Source of the DNA: Gemmatimonadaceae bacterium | GTDB taxonomy: Bacteria > Latescibacterota > UBA2968 > UBA8231 | Assembly (NCBI GenBank): GCA_026706075.1 | Contig: JAPOZM010000001.1 | Coordinates: forward strand, 127,257 to 191,256 | DNA: 64,000 nucleotides | Direction of reading: 5' to 3' | Shown: in pieces, positions 1 to 9,712 of the stretch | Layout of the letters: each line of letters starts with the position of its first letter | Position numbering within the stretch: position 1 is the first letter of the stretch | Translations under genes and position numbers: made by a program | The notes under the pieces: model-generated | Told to the model about the DNA's origin: nothing | Databases searched by the model: none | What the model saw: the letters and a program-made list of their open reading frames with translations, nothing else

Positions 1-1
1 C

Positions 2-1102
2 ATCTCCTCCAACTCGGGCGTCAACTTCCACATCGGCAACAGCGCCGACCACGAGCGCCTGGTGAGGATCCGTCCCGGGTGGGAGTGGGACGACCTCGTG
101 GCCGGGCCGGTGGAGGCCGGCATCGAGCGCAGATCGGAGCGCTCCGGCTGGTTCTGGGGGCAGGCCCGGGAGTACATGCGGGAGCAACCGCTGGACTACC
201 TGGCGCTGCAGGCCCGCAAGGGCCTGGGCCTCCTCAACGGACACGAGGAGGGCCGCAACCAGGGCATCTACTACTGGCGGCATTACTCCGGGGTCCTGGC
301 GGCCACCCTGTGGAAGCGGGTCGTGGCCTTCCCCTTCGGCGTCCTCGCCCCTCTCGCGGTCCTCGGCCTGGTCCTGGCCATCCACCGGCGGGGCCTGGAC
401 CCGGCGACGCTTTTCGTCCTGGCCTACGCGGCTGCCGTGGTCGCCTTCTTCCCCACCTCCCGCTACCGGGCCCCCATGCTCCCCGTCCTGCTGGTGCTGG
501 CCGCCCACGCCGGGTGCTGGCTGTGGGACCGCCTGCGCGAAGGCCGGTACTGGCCGGCGGTTCCGGCCGCCGGGGCCGTGGCCCTCGTCGGGCTGGTCAG
601 CAACCTCGGCGCCGGTCCCATGGAGATGGCCGGCGACGCCGCCATCCACTACAACATCGGCCAGGCCCACTCCCGCCAGGGCCGAGCCGCCGAGGCCGGG
701 AAGGCCCTCACCCGGGCCGTGGAGCTGGACCCCGCCTACTGGCAGGCCTGGAACGACCTCGGCACGATCCGGGCCCAGCAGGGGGATGCGGCCGGAGCCG
801 CCGCCATCTTCGAGCGCGTCAGCCGGGCCCGCCCCGACCGTCCCGAGCCCTGGGTCAACCTCGCCCACTCCTACAGGGCCCTCGGGCGGCTCGACGAAGC
901 CGTCCCCGCGTACGGGCGAGCCTTGTCCGCCAGCGGCCACCTGCCGAACCTCTACGCCGGACTCATGCACCTGCACCTCGAGCGCGGCGACCCCGACGCG
1001 GCCCGGCGGGTCCTGGAGGAGGCCATCGAGCGCCGACCCCGTGAGCGCGAGAGACTGCTCCATATCTTCGCCCGCCTGCAGAGCCAGCGCGGACACCGCT
1101 GA
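2..1102 (+). CDS. Membrane glycosyltransferase-like protein with C-terminal TPR repeats (partial, 5' end missing)
   Basis: The reading frame is open from base 2, so the gene begins left of the window. The first visible residues include an FHIGN motif, typical of the region after the membrane core in GT39-type glycosyltransferase/TPR proteins. Three hydrophobic segments follow, coded at roughly 320-390, 410-530 and 545-610. From about base 640 there are four tetratricopeptide repeats, with GQAHSRQG and LDPAYWQAWNDLG as recognisable pieces. The C-terminal repeats probably form a helical protein-interaction surface. The catalytic N-terminus is not in view, so the glycosyltransferase assignment rests on the layout only. 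It ends in TGA, 53 bases before the next gene on the same strand. Confidence 0.7.
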   Translation: MSSNSGVNFHIGNSADHERLVRIRPGWEWDDLVAGPVEAGIERRSERSGWFWGQAREYMREQPLDYLALQARKGLGLLNGHEEGRNQGIYYWRHYSGVLAATLWKRVVAFPFGVLAPLAVLGLVLAIHRRGLDPATLFVLAYAAAVVAFFPTSRYRAPMLPVLLVLAAHAGCWLWDRLREGRYWPAVPAAGAVALVGLVSNLGAGPMEMAGDAAIHYNIGQAHSRQGRAAEAGKALTRAVELDPAYWQAWNDLGTIRAQQGDAAGAAAIFERVSRARPDRPEPWVNLAHSYRALGRLDEAVPAYGRALSASGHLPNLYAGLMHLHLERGDPDAARRVLEEAIERRPRERERLLHIFARLQSQRGHR

Positions 1103-1155
1103 GGCCAGCCCTTGAACCACGGCCCCGCAACCCTTCACCCCTTCCCGGAGCTCCC

Positions 1156-2670
1156 ATGATCACCCACCGGGTGCGGACGCACCCCGAAGCCCGGAGCCTG
1201 CCCCCGCAGGAGCAGCTGGCCTGGAAGATCGCCGCCGTCGCCGCTGCCGCCCCGGCCGGCGCCGACGACGCGGCCGAGATGGTCGGCAACCGCATCATCG
1301 ACAACGCAGCCGTGGCCGCCGCCGCCTTCGACCGCGACCCCGTGCGGCACGCCCGCCTCCTCGCCCTTGGATACCCCCACCCGGAAGGCAGGGGTGCCTG
1401 CCTCTACGGCCTGCCGCCGGAGCGCACCTTCCACTGCGAGTGGGCGGCCCTGGCCAACGGCGTGGCCGTGCGCGAGCTCGACTTCCACGACTGCTTCCTC
1501 GCCGCCGACTACTCCCATCCTGCCGACACGATCCCCGGCGTCCTGGCGGCGGCTCAGCAGACGGAGCGGGGCGGCGCCGACCTGGTTCGCGGTCTCCTGG
1601 TCGCCTACGAGACCCAGATCTCCCTGGTCAGGAGCATCTGCCTCCACGAGCACAAGATCGACCACGTGGCCCACCTCGCCCCGGCCGTCGCCGCCGGCGT
1701 GGGCGCCCTGCTGCGGCTGCCCGTGGAGACGATCTTCCAGGCCGTGAACCAGTCCGTCCACCTGGGGTGCTCGACGCGGCAGTCGCGCAAGGGCGACATC
1801 ACCAGCTGGAAGGCCTACGCCCCGGGCCAGTCTGGCAAGACCGCGCTGGAGGCGGTGGGCCGATGCCTGCTCGGGGAGCGCGCCCCTTCACCGATCTACG
1901 AGGGGCGCGACGGCGTCATCGCCTGGCTCCTGTCGGGACCGGAAGCCGAGTACGAGGTCAGCCTGCCGCCGCCGGGCGAGCCCCCGCGGGCGATCCTCGA
2001 CTCCTACACCAAGGAGCACTCCGCCGAGTACCAGGCCCAGGCACTGATCGACATCGGCTTCGCCCTCCACGGGCGGCGCCTCGACCTGGAGGCGGTGCGG
2101 GAGGTCGTGGTCCGCACCAGCCACCACACCCACTTCGTCATCGGCACGGGGTCCGGGGACCCGGAGAAGATGGACCCCGGCGCCTCCCGGGAGACCCTCG
2201 ACCACAGCGCCATGTACATCCTCGCCGTGGCCTGGGAGGACGGCCGCTGGCACCATGTCGACTCGTACTCGCCGAAACGGGCGAACCGCCCATCGACGGT
2301 GGCCCTGTGGCAGAAGGTGCGCACCGAGGAGAGCGGGGAGTGGACCCGGGCCTACCACGAGTCGGACTTCCGGCGGCGGAGGTTCGGGGCCGAGGTGGTG
2401 GTGCGCATGCGGGACGGTTCCGAGGTGGTGGAGCGGCTCGACAACCCCAACGCCCACTCCCTCGGGGCCCGGCCTTTCGGGCGGCGGGACTACGTCGGCA
2501 AGCTTCGGTCGCTGACGGAGGGCCTCGCCGACCCGGAGGAGGTGGAACGCTTCCTGGGGCTGGTGGAACGTCTTCCCGAGCTTGAGCCGGAGGAGGTGGG
2601 CCGACTCAGCCTCACGCTGCCAGCGGGAAAAGCGGAGTTGGGGGTGGAGCGCGTCGGGATCCTGGCCTGA
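1156..2670 (+). CDS. MmgE/PrpD family protein
   Basis: This 504-residue protein matches the MmgE/PrpD family, which includes 2-methylcitrate dehydratase and related non-iron-sulfur dehydratases and decarboxylases. It has the all-helical N-terminal domain (VRELDFHDCF, ADYSHPAD, QSVHLG) followed by the smaller alpha/beta lid domain with SYTKEHSAEYQ and HHTHFVIG. The ATG is preceded by GGAG five bases upstream. No other methylcitrate-cycle gene is visible, so the substrate is open. It could be a catabolic dehydratase rather than true PrpD. It converges with the next gene, with only nine bases between the two stops. Confidence 0.85.
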   Translation: MITHRVRTHPEARSLPPQEQLAWKIAAVAAAAPAGADDAAEMVGNRIIDNAAVAAAAFDRDPVRHARLLALGYPHPEGRGACLYGLPPERTFHCEWAALANGVAVRELDFHDCFLAADYSHPADTIPGVLAAAQQTERGGADLVRGLLVAYETQISLVRSICLHEHKIDHVAHLAPAVAAGVGALLRLPVETIFQAVNQSVHLGCSTRQSRKGDITSWKAYAPGQSGKTALEAVGRCLLGERAPSPIYEGRDGVIAWLLSGPEAEYEVSLPPPGEPPRAILDSYTKEHSAEYQAQALIDIGFALHGRRLDLEAVREVVVRTSHHTHFVIGTGSGDPEKMDPGASRETLDHSAMYILAVAWEDGRWHHVDSYSPKRANRPSTVALWQKVRTEESGEWTRAYHESDFRRRRFGAEVVVRMRDGSEVVERLDNPNAHSLGARPFGRRDYVGKLRSLTEGLADPEEVERFLGLVERLPELEPEEVGRLSLTLPAGKAELGVERVGILA

Positions 2671-2679
2671 GCCGGGGGA

Positions 2680-3483
2680 TCAGCTCCGGCGCAGCAGTTC
2701 CTCCCAGGTGTCGGCGGCCTCCCAGCCCAGCAGGCGGCGGGCCTTGTCGACGCGGTACTTCCGGTACGGCTGCCCGGCGCAGATGAGGAACACCTCGTAG
2801 GGAGAGGGCATGGTCGGCGCCCGGAGGCCGTGGAGCATGGCCCGGCCCGTGTCCTCCCAGGATACGACGAAGGGGCCGACGCCCCTCCCGCGCTCCTCGG
2901 GCCGGACCTCTCGCGGCCGGAAGAGGCAGTACAGGAAGGCCAAGGTCTCGACCCCTCGCCGCTCGGCGAAGACCCTGGTGATCTCCCCTCCCAGGTACTT
3001 GGTCAGGGCGTACAGGTCGTCCCCCGGGTGCAGGGGGATCTCGTCCGGCACGTCGTGGTCGTGCCAGGAGTCGGCGGCGTGGTGGAGGGCGATGTGGAAG
3101 GGCCCGGTGTGGATCAGCCGCCTGAGCCCGCACTCGGCGGCGGCCCGGGCCACGTGGAAGGCTCCCACGGTGTTGACGGTGAAGGCTCTCTCGGGATGGT
3201 CCCGCAGGACGGTGACGTTGATCGCCGCGTCCATTCCCCGGCAGGCCTCCAGGACCTGATCGTACCGGGTGACGTCCACGACCATACGCTCGTGGGGCGC
3301 CGGCAGAAGCGGCGGCAGGGGCGCCCTTGCGCTCTGGCGCCGCTCCTCGGCAACGATCCGGTCGAGGGGCGCCAGATCGGTGCAGCGCAGGGTGTAGTGG
3401 TCCTTCAGTGCCTCCATGGTCGTGGCCCCCACCGGGCCCCCGGCCCCGAAGATCACTACCCTGCCGCTGTCGACTGCGGCCAC
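2680..3483 (-). CDS. NAD-dependent epimerase/dehydratase family protein
   Basis: This extended-SDR-like protein of 267 residues starts with a Rossmann glycine motif (IFGAGGPVG, residues about 8-16), followed by an LAPLDR stretch and a DVTRYDQV segment typical of NAD-binding epimerases. A YALTKYLGGE stretch carries the Tyr-x-x-x-Lys catalytic pair. The GTG start at 3483 has GGGAG eight bases upstream and follows the preceding gene's TAG by four bases. The open frame upstream is only read-through into that gene. It is the last gene of the long minus-strand run. The substrate is probably a nucleotide sugar or sugar acid, but nothing here fixes it. Confidence 0.75.
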   Translation of the reverse strand: MAAVDSGRVVIFGAGGPVGATTMEALKDHYTLRCTDLAPLDRIVAEERRQSARAPLPPLLPAPHERMVVDVTRYDQVLEACRGMDAAINVTVLRDHPERAFTVNTVGAFHVARAAAECGLRRLIHTGPFHIALHHAADSWHDHDVPDEIPLHPGDDLYALTKYLGGEITRVFAERRGVETLAFLYCLFRPREVRPEERGRGVGPFVVSWEDTGRAMLHGLRAPTMPSPYEVFLICAGQPYRKYRVDKARRLLGWEAADTWEELLRRS

Positions 3484-3487
3484 GGCG

Positions 3488-4129
3488 CTAGCTCCCGCCG
3501 GTGAGGGCGTGGTCCACGCGCCAGGAGTAGCCTCCGGCACCGGCTTCGCTCTGCAGGGCCGCCGAAACGGCCGCCACCGCGTCCCCGGAAGACGTGCCTG
3601 CAGAAGAGTCGTCGAGGTCCCCCATCCGCAGGCAGCACACCTCGATGGCCCCCGTGCGCGCGATCTCGCGGCAGACGAGCTCCGCCAGGTACGGCGCCAG
3701 GGACTCGCCGTCGGGACGCGGCCGGGGACGCCACCACGGTTCGACGACGAAATCCGCGGGGTAGTCCTGCATGAGCGAAATCGGACTCACGAGGACGATG
3801 CGGCCGATCTCGGCCTCTCGCGCGGCCTGCGCGAGGACGTAGGTGCCCCGGCTGAGAACGTCCAGCCATTCTGCCTCCGGCGCGAAACCCTCCCCCGCGG
3901 ACGGGCCATGTGGCTGAGCGTGGACGACGGCCGCGGCGCCCTGCAGGGCCTCGCGGGCGCCCTCGGGGAGGCGCAGGTCAGAGGATCGGTAGTCCATGAC
4001 TCCAACGAGATCGCTCCCGGGACCTGGGCTCTCGCCGATGGCGATGACCTCTCCGTCAGCAGACAGGCCCCGACAGAGCGCCGCCCCCATGGGCCGGTCG
4101 GCTCCGGTGACGGCGACGGGGCCGGTCAC
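3488..4129 (-). CDS. Small NAD(P)-binding epimerase-like protein
   Basis: A 213-residue Rossmann protein beginning VAVTGADRPMGAAL, similar in architecture to its downstream neighbour but shorter than normal extended SDRs (about 300). A VLVSPISLMQDYP segment occupies the place of the usual Ser/Tyr active-site region, but no clear Tyr-x-x-x-Lys pair is visible, so catalysis is doubtful. The GTG at 4129 overlaps the nadK stop by four bases (GTGA). Another GTG at 4132 is the alternative. With the next gene it forms a tandem pair that may act on one substrate or as a heteromer. Function unassigned. Confidence 0.6.
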   Translation of the reverse strand: MTGPVAVTGADRPMGAALCRGLSADGEVIAIGESPGPGSDLVGVMDYRSSDLRLPEGAREALQGAAAVVHAQPHGPSAGEGFAPEAEWLDVLSRGTYVLAQAAREAEIGRIVLVSPISLMQDYPADFVVEPWWRPRPRPDGESLAPYLAELVCREIARTGAIEVCCLRMGDLDDSSAGTSSGDAVAAVSAALQSEAGAGGYSWRVDHALTGGS

Positions 4130-4932
4130 CACGACAGCTTGGAGATCAGGTTATGGAAAAAGTAACTCGGCTCGAAGTAGATCAGCCGCGCCGTGCGCTC
4201 CGAGGAGCCGATCTCCACGTCGTCGCCCGGGGTGAGCTCTCCCATGCGCCGGCCGTCGGCGGTTAACAGAACCTCGCGCTCCCGGGTCTCGGGGCTCACG
4301 TGCAGACGCACTCGGGCTTCGGGCCGAAGAATCAGCGACCGAGAGGTGAAGTTGTACTCGTTGATCCCGTCGAGCACCAGACAGCGGACCTCGGGGGTGA
4401 CAATGGGGGCGCCCGTGGCCAGGAGGAAGCCGGTGCTGCCCGTGGGAGTGCCGACGACGACGCCGTCTCCGCAGATCGTCCGGATCTTCGATCCGTCGAC
4501 GAAGACGTCGATGAAGACGAGGCGGTTGCTGCTGCGCACCAGCACCTCGTTGACGGCGCGCACATCGCCGCCGGGGTAGCGGCAGGTGAGGGCGAGGCGC
4601 TCGCTGAGGATGTAGTCGCCGGCCACGAGGCGGCCGAGGATTCGGTCCAGGTCGGAGCGGTCGCCAGCGGTGAGGAAGCCCACGGTGCCGTAGTTGATGG
4701 CCAGCACCGGAGCCTCCGGACAGAGGTCCAGGGCGCGCAGGACGGTGCCGTCCCCGCCCATGGCCATCACCAGGTCGAGATCTTCCGGCGGCGGCGCTCC
4801 GTCCTCCAGCACGCACAACTCGATGCCGTGCCCGTCGAGGAGACGGCGCATCTCGTCGAGTGGAAAGGGCTGTCCCTCGTCGCGCAGGAGGGCGCCGATC
4901 CTGCGGAGGGCGGGCACCTCGGCCGGTCCCAT
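4126..4932 (-). CDS. nadK: NAD kinase
   Basis: ATP/polyphosphate-dependent NAD kinase, which makes NADP from NAD in the cytoplasm. From the ATG at 4932 the protein is 268 residues. The family hallmark GGDGT lies at residues 59-63, the conserved NE pair at about 128-129, and GTPTGSTGF (the diacylglycerol-kinase-like fold) follows, with a GAPIVTPEV segment after it. A GTG at 4944 in the same frame would add four residues and overlap the upstream stop by 11 bases. The ATG one base after that stop looks more natural, with GGATAGG just upstream. It sits between a reductase and two Rossmann proteins, a setting rich in NAD(P) enzymes. Confidence 0.93.
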   Translation of the reverse strand: MGPAEVPALRRIGALLRDEGQPFPLDEMRRLLDGHGIELCVLEDGAPPPEDLDLVMAMGGDGTVLRALDLCPEAPVLAINYGTVGFLTAGDRSDLDRILGRLVAGDYILSERLALTCRYPGGDVRAVNEVLVRSSNRLVFIDVFVDGSKIRTICGDGVVVGTPTGSTGFLLATGAPIVTPEVRCLVLDGINEYNFTSRSLILRPEARVRLHVSPETREREVLLTADGRRMGELTPGDDVEIGSSERTARLIYFEPSYFFHNLISKLSW

Positions 4933-4933
4933 C

Positions 4934-5845
4934 CTATCCGGCACGCGCCTCCGTGCCGGCCTGGGCCTCGTACGCCTTGATCAGCGCCTGGGTGCCTTCG
5001 TCGGCGCCGCCAAGGCGTTCGACGATGTTGAAGTACTGGTGGGCGATGCTCGTGCCCGGCAGGGCCAGCTTGACGTCGTTGGCCGCCTCGAGGACGAGCT
5101 TGAGGTCCTTCTGCTGCAACCGCACCATGAACCCGGGATCGAAGTCCCCCTTGAGAATCCGCGGGCCCAGGTTGGTCATCTGCCAGGAACCGGCGGCGCC
5201 GCCGGAGATGGCGTCGAGGACCTTCTGCACGTCCATGTCGGAGGCCGCCGCCAGCATCAGGGCCTCGGCCATGGCCAGGTTGGTGCAGGCCACGGCGATC
5301 TGGTTGCAGGCCTTGGTCGTCTGTCCGGCGCCGCTGCCGCCGATGAGGTTGATGTTCTTTCCCATGGCCTCGAAGACGGGCAGACAGTCGTCGAAGACGG
5401 CCTGCTCGCCCCCCACCATGATCGACAGCGTCCCATTCTGTGCTCCCACGTCGCCGCCGCTCACCGGCGCGTCGAGCATGTGCACCCCCGACTCCTTCAG
5501 GCGGGCGCCTATCTCACGGGTGACACGGGGCGAGATGGTGCTCATGTCGATGACGGTGGCGCCGGGGCGGGCGCCGTGGACGACGCCGTCCTCGCCGAGG
5601 ATCACCGCCTCCACGTCGGGCGTGTCGGTGACGATGGTGATGATCACGTCGCTGCCTTCGGCCGCCTCTCTCGGGGAGGCCGCACGGCTGCCGCCGGCCT
5701 CGACCACCTCCTGCACGCCGGGGCGGTCCGAGCGGTTGTAGACCTTCAGCGAATACCCGGCCTTCATGAGATTCAGAGCCATGGGGGCGCCCATGATTCC
5801 GAGGCCGACGAAGCCGATGCGCGTCTCTGCGGGTGTGGCTGGCAT
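4934..5845 (-). CDS. NAD(P)-dependent oxidoreductase, 3-hydroxyisobutyrate dehydrogenase / tartronate semialdehyde reductase family
   Basis: A beta-hydroxyacid dehydrogenase of 303 residues. The N-terminal Rossmann domain has GFVGLGIMGAPMA. The substrate-binding motif MLDAPVSGGDVGAQ and the catalytic-lysine motif GSGAGQTTKACNQ follow, and the C-terminal all-helical dimerisation domain ends with LALPGTS. The family reduces tartronate semialdehyde, methylmalonate semialdehyde, succinic semialdehyde or glyoxylate. The sequence alone does not separate these. The ATG at 5845 has AGGAG ten bases upstream. The open frame further upstream lacks such a site and would overlap the foldase stop. Confidence 0.87.
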   Translation of the reverse strand: MPATPAETRIGFVGLGIMGAPMALNLMKAGYSLKVYNRSDRPGVQEVVEAGGSRAASPREAAEGSDVIITIVTDTPDVEAVILGEDGVVHGARPGATVIDMSTISPRVTREIGARLKESGVHMLDAPVSGGDVGAQNGTLSIMVGGEQAVFDDCLPVFEAMGKNINLIGGSGAGQTTKACNQIAVACTNLAMAEALMLAAASDMDVQKVLDAISGGAAGSWQMTNLGPRILKGDFDPGFMVRLQQKDLKLVLEAANDVKLALPGTSIAHQYFNIVERLGGADEGTQALIKAYEAQAGTEARAG

Positions 5846-5865
5846 GTCCAAGTGCTCTCCTGGGG

Positions 5866-7683
5866 TCAGAAGTTCGAGTAGAACTGGTGTCGGTTGTCCT
5901 CGATGTCGGCGTTCTCGTAGATCTGCGCGTACCACACCTGCAGCGACTCGGCCCGGCGCGTCTGCAGCAACTCCGCCTCGACCACGGCCCGCTCCTCCTC
6001 GAAGGCGGCCTCGTCGATAGTGGTCTTCTCCGTCAGATGCAGCAGGTAAGCGCCGTTGCCCTGGACCACGATGTCGCTCACCTGGCCGGCCTCCAGCGCG
6101 AAGGCGGCGCCGGCGAACTCGCCGCCCCGGCCGACACCGGGGACGAAGTCCATCCTCGCGAAGGGCCCGCCGGTGCGGACCTCGAGTCCCGCGGCAGCCA
6201 CGGCCTCGGCGAACCCCTCCCCTGCCTGCACCGCCTCCCTGACCAGGAGCAGCTTCTCGCCGGCTATCTCGGAGCGCTTGAGGCGCCGCACCGAGGACTC
6301 CAGCTGCGGCCGGACTTCCTCGAGAGGGAGGACGCCCTCAGGCCGGCGACCGGTGAGCTCGGCCACGAAGTACCCCGCCTCGGTGCTGCCCACGGGGCTC
6401 TGCTCGCCGAGCTCGCTGTCGAAGAGCCGGCCCACGACCCAGCCCGTGCCGCCGCCGGTCACGCCCGGAAGCGACCCCCCACGGCCGATCCAGCCGGCCT
6501 CGCGGACCTCCAGCCCCTCGCTGAGCGCCGCCTGGCGCAACCCGCCCTCGGCCGCAGCGGCCGCCAGGGCCTCGGCCCGCTCGAGGATCTCGTCTTCCGT
6601 CTGCGGCGAGGCCCGGTGCTTGAGCAGGAGGTGGCGGGCCCGGATCCGCTCCTCCTCCCCGGGTGGGGCGGCAGGCCGCTCCTCTACCTTGATGAGGTGC
6701 CACCCGTACGTGGTCTGCACCGGCTGAGAGACCTCACCCGGGGCCAGGGCAAAGGCCGCCTCCTCGAACTCGGGTACCATGGAGCCGCGGCCGAAGAGAC
6801 CGAGGTCGCCGCCGTTCTCCGCGGTGCCCTCGTCGTCCGACATGGCCGACGCCATGTCGCCGAAGTCGGCTCCCGCCTCGACGATCTCGCGCCGCAGGCG
6901 AAGGATCTCCTCGGCCACCTCGGCCGAGTCCGCGTCGCTCGGTTGGCGCGGCATGAGCACGTAGATCACCTGGATCTGCTCGGGGTGCAGGAAGTCGGAC
7001 TCGCGCTCCTCGTACCGGGCCCGCAGATCCTCGTCGGTCACCGTCACGCCTCCGGCCGGGACCGTCGACACCGGCACGAAGGCGTACTCGACGGTGGCCC
7101 TCTCGTTGCGATCCTCGTAGTGCTGGCGAACCTCCTGGGGGGTCACGCGGGCCGTCTCGGCCAGCAACGCCTGCAGGCGTCGGGCGATCAGCTGCTGGTG
7201 GATCATCCGCTCCACCTGGGCGATGAAGGGGCGCTGCTCCCGCACCGTGGCCTCGTCGCTGAAGATCTGCTGGTAGAGCTCGAGGTCGAACTCGCCGTCG
7301 CGCTGGAAGGCGGACAGCTCCCGAACCACGTCCGGCGGCGAGTTCCTCGCGTAGAAGGCGAGCTCCTCGTCGGTGATCTCGATGCCCAGGCGATGGACCT
7401 CCTGGCGCAGCAGGACCTCCGAAACCAGGGCCTGCCAGACCTCGCCCACGAGCTGATCGGTCTCCCCCCCCTCCTGCCGGCGCAGGCGCGCCGCGTTCTG
7501 CAGCGCCTGCTGGAAGAGGCGGTAGGAGACCTGCTCCCCGTTGATGGAGCCCACCACGTCCGTGCCCCGCCCAGTGGACGTGCCGGAGTAGTCGGCTCCC
7601 CATTCCACGACGATCAGTCCTACAAAGGCGAGGATCACGAACCACATGATGATGGCCGTGCGCTCGCGCAGTTTCGTCATCAT
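5866..7683 (-). CDS. PpiD/SurA-like periplasmic peptidyl-prolyl isomerase, membrane anchored
   Basis: A 605-residue foldase. It starts with a short cytoplasmic MMTKLRERTA segment, then one membrane helix (MWFVILAFVGLIVVEWG) that anchors it facing the periplasm. Next comes a SurA_N-like helical chaperone domain with NGEQVSYRLFQQ and a DRNERATVEYAFVPV stretch. Two parvulin (PpiC-type) domains follow: one around residues 220-330 with HPEQIQVIYVLM and GLFGRGSMVPEFEEAAF, the other towards the C-terminus, more degenerate. This is the PpiD layout for assisting outer-membrane and secreted proteins. Two adjacent ATG codons (7683 and 7680) are possible starts. It follows the opp-type ATPase genes by six bases. 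Confidence 0.88.
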   Translation of the reverse strand: MMTKLRERTAIIMWFVILAFVGLIVVEWGADYSGTSTGRGTDVVGSINGEQVSYRLFQQALQNAARLRRQEGGETDQLVGEVWQALVSEVLLRQEVHRLGIEITDEELAFYARNSPPDVVRELSAFQRDGEFDLELYQQIFSDEATVREQRPFIAQVERMIHQQLIARRLQALLAETARVTPQEVRQHYEDRNERATVEYAFVPVSTVPAGGVTVTDEDLRARYEERESDFLHPEQIQVIYVLMPRQPSDADSAEVAEEILRLRREIVEAGADFGDMASAMSDDEGTAENGGDLGLFGRGSMVPEFEEAAFALAPGEVSQPVQTTYGWHLIKVEERPAAPPGEEERIRARHLLLKHRASPQTEDEILERAEALAAAAAEGGLRQAALSEGLEVREAGWIGRGGSLPGVTGGGTGWVVGRLFDSELGEQSPVGSTEAGYFVAELTGRRPEGVLPLEEVRPQLESSVRRLKRSEIAGEKLLLVREAVQAGEGFAEAVAAAGLEVRTGGPFARMDFVPGVGRGGEFAGAAFALEAGQVSDIVVQGNGAYLLHLTEKTTIDEAAFEEERAVVEAELLQTRRAESLQVWYAQIYENADIEDNRHQFYSNF

Positions 7684-7689
7684 TTTGCG

Positions 7690-8712
7690 TCAGCTCTCCT
7701 GGTGGGCGCCGGCCCTGGCCGGGCCTGACGCCGGGTCTCTCAACAGGCAGGCCACGCGCCGCCCGTCTCCCGGGTCGACGAGGCCTGGCAATTCCCGGCG
7801 GCAGCGGTCCCGCGCCTCGGGACAACGCGGGTGGAAGGCGCAGCCCACGGGCACGCGGGCGGGGCTGGGGACATCGCCGCCCAGCACCACTCGCTGCCGG
7901 CGGGCGGCCGGGTCCGGCACCGGCACGGAGGCCATCAGTGCCCGGGTATAGGGATGACTCGGCGAGCCGAACAACTGGTCCCTGGTGGCGATCTCCACGA
8001 TTCGTCCCAAGTACATCACGGCCACGCGGTCGGCGACGTGCCGGATGACGCCGAGGTCGTGAGCGATGAAGAGGTACGTGAGCCCGAGATCGCGCTGGAT
8101 GTCCTGAAGCAGATTCACGATCTGCCCCTGCACGGAGACATCGAGAGCGGAGACCGGTTCATCGGCGACCACGAAGGCCGGGTTCACGGCCAGGGCCCGA
8201 GCGATGCCGATCCGTTGCCGCTGCCCGCCGCTGAACTCGTGCGGGTACCGGGAGGCGGCGCCGGCCGGCAGGCCGACCCTCTCCAGAAGCTCGGCCACCC
8301 GTGCGGACATCCGGCCCTCCACGATCCCGTGGATCCGCAGCCCCTCTCCGAGAAGAGTGCGTACCCGCATCCTCGGATTCAGGGAGCCGTACGGATCCTG
8401 GAACACCATCTGCATGTGCCGCCGCAGCGAGCGCAGCTCGCGGCCGTCGAGGTCCGCGAGGTTCCGGCCCTGAAAGTACGCCGCCCCCGAGGTGGCGTCG
8501 AGGAGCCGCAGGATCAGCCGGCCGAGGGTTGTCTTGCCGCAGCCGCTCTCGCCGACGACTCCGAGAGTTTCGCCGGGCCACACCTGCAGGTTGACGTCCT
8601 CCACGGCGCGCACCCAGCCGCGGATGCGCCCCCAGGCCCCGCGGCGGACAGGGAAGTACTTGCCCAGGCCGCGGGTCTCGACGATGGGCGTCACGGCCTC
8701 AGACGGAGGCAT
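7690..8712 (-). CDS. oppF: Peptide ABC transporter ATP-binding protein, OppF/DppF type
   Basis: A cytoplasmic ATPase of 340 residues for an oligopeptide/nickel-type ABC importer. Walker [11 protein letters not shown]-loop [13 protein letters not shown], signature [14 protein letters not shown], Walker [12 protein letters not shown] and switch His in [11 protein letters not shown] are all intact. The C-terminal oligopeptide-transporter extension has CAFHPRCP. The ATG at 8712 overlaps the oppD-type stop by 14 bases. The permease and binding-protein genes are not adjacent. A partial set starts at 61.9 kb on the other strand, so partnership with it is possible but unproven. Confidence 0.9.
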   Translation of the reverse strand: MPPSEAVTPIVETRGLGKYFPVRRGAWGRIRGWVRAVEDVNLQVWPGETLGVVGESGCGKTTLGRLILRLLDATSGAAYFQGRNLADLDGRELRSLRRHMQMVFQDPYGSLNPRMRVRTLLGEGLRIHGIVEGRMSARVAELLERVGLPAGAASRYPHEFSGGQRQRIGIARALAVNPAFVVADEPVSALDVSVQGQIVNLLQDIQRDLGLTYLFIAHDLGVIRHVADRVAVMYLGRIVEIATRDQLFGSPSHPYTRALMASVPVPDPAARRQRVVLGGDVPSPARVPVGCAFHPRCPEARDRCRRELPGLVDPGDGRRVACLLRDPASGPARAGAHQES

Positions 8713-9712
8713 CCCATCTCCAGCAGGCGGCGCCGTGGCCCGGGCCGACTTCCTCCAGGGACGGGGACTCGCCGCGACAGCGGTCCTCCGCCAGTGGGCA
8801 CCGGGGGTGGAAGCGGCAGCCCGAGGGCAAACCCGTGGCCTCGGGGACGCGGCCGGGGATGACCTCCAGGCGGTTCAAGGGACCCTCGAGCCGCGGGACC
8901 GAGCGCAGCAGCCCCCTCGTGTAGGGATGGCGGGGGTCGGCGAAGAGCCGCGCCGTCTCCGCCGTCTCCACGATGCGCCCCGCGTACATCACCGCCACCC
9001 TGTCGGCGGCCTCGGCCACGACGCCGAGATCGTGGGTGATGAGCAGGACGGCCATGTGGAACTCGGCCTGCAGCCGTTGCAGCAGGTCCAGAATCTGGGC
9101 CTGGGTGGTCACGTCGAGGGCCGTGGTCGGCTCGTCGGCGATGAGCACGTCGGGGGCGCAGGACAGGGCCATGGCGATCATGACCCGCTGCCGCATTCCG
9201 CCGCTGAGCTGGTGCGGGTACTCGTCGACGCGCTGCTCCGGAGCCGGGATGCCGACCCTCTGCATCATGTCGACGGCCCGCTCCCGCGCCTCCTGCCGGC
9301 CCGCGTCCCGGTGCCGGCGGATGGCCTCGGCAATCTGGTCGCCGCAGGTCAGGACCGGATTGAGGCTGGTCATGGGCTCCTGGAAGATCATGGCGATTTC
9401 GTTACCCCGGACGCCGCGCATCTCCTCCTCCTCCAGGTCGAGGAGATCGCGCCCCCGGAGCCGGATCCGGCCCCCCTCGATCCGGACCGGAGAGGAGACC
9501 AGCCGCAGTACGGACAGGGCGGCGAGGCTCTTGCCGCAGCCGCTCTCTCCCACCAGCCCCAGGGTCTCGCCCCGGCGGAGGTGAAAGGAGAGTCCGTCGA
9601 CGGCGCGTCCGACCCCGCTCCGGGTGTGGAACCAGGTGCGCAGATCGCGCACCTCGAGGACCGGCTCTTCGCCTGCCGCCGGGCCCGGGGGCGAAGGGGG
9701 CACGGCCGTCAC
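8699..9712 (-). CDS. oppD: Peptide ABC transporter ATP-binding protein, OppD/DppD type
   Basis: Partner ATPase of the OppF-type gene, 337 residues. Walker [11 protein letters not shown]-loop [12 protein letters not shown], signature [14 protein letters not shown], Walker [13 protein letters not shown]-loop [10 protein letters not shown] and the C-terminal CRFHPRCP cluster are all present. I place the start at GTG 9712, whose GTGA overlaps the stop of the upstream octanoyltransferase. A much longer open frame continues upstream but is read-through into the antisense-free coding of that gene in another frame. OppD and OppF would form the asymmetric ATPase pair of one importer. Confidence 0.9.
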   Translation of the reverse strand: MTAVPPSPPGPAAGEEPVLEVRDLRTWFHTRSGVGRAVDGLSFHLRRGETLGLVGESGCGKSLAALSVLRLVSSPVRIEGGRIRLRGRDLLDLEEEEMRGVRGNEIAMIFQEPMTSLNPVLTCGDQIAEAIRRHRDAGRQEARERAVDMMQRVGIPAPEQRVDEYPHQLSGGMRQRVMIAMALSCAPDVLIADEPTTALDVTTQAQILDLLQRLQAEFHMAVLLITHDLGVVAEAADRVAVMYAGRIVETAETARLFADPRHPYTRGLLRSVPRLEGPLNRLEVIPGRVPEATGLPSGCRFHPRCPLAEDRCRGESPSLEEVGPGHGAACWRWDASV

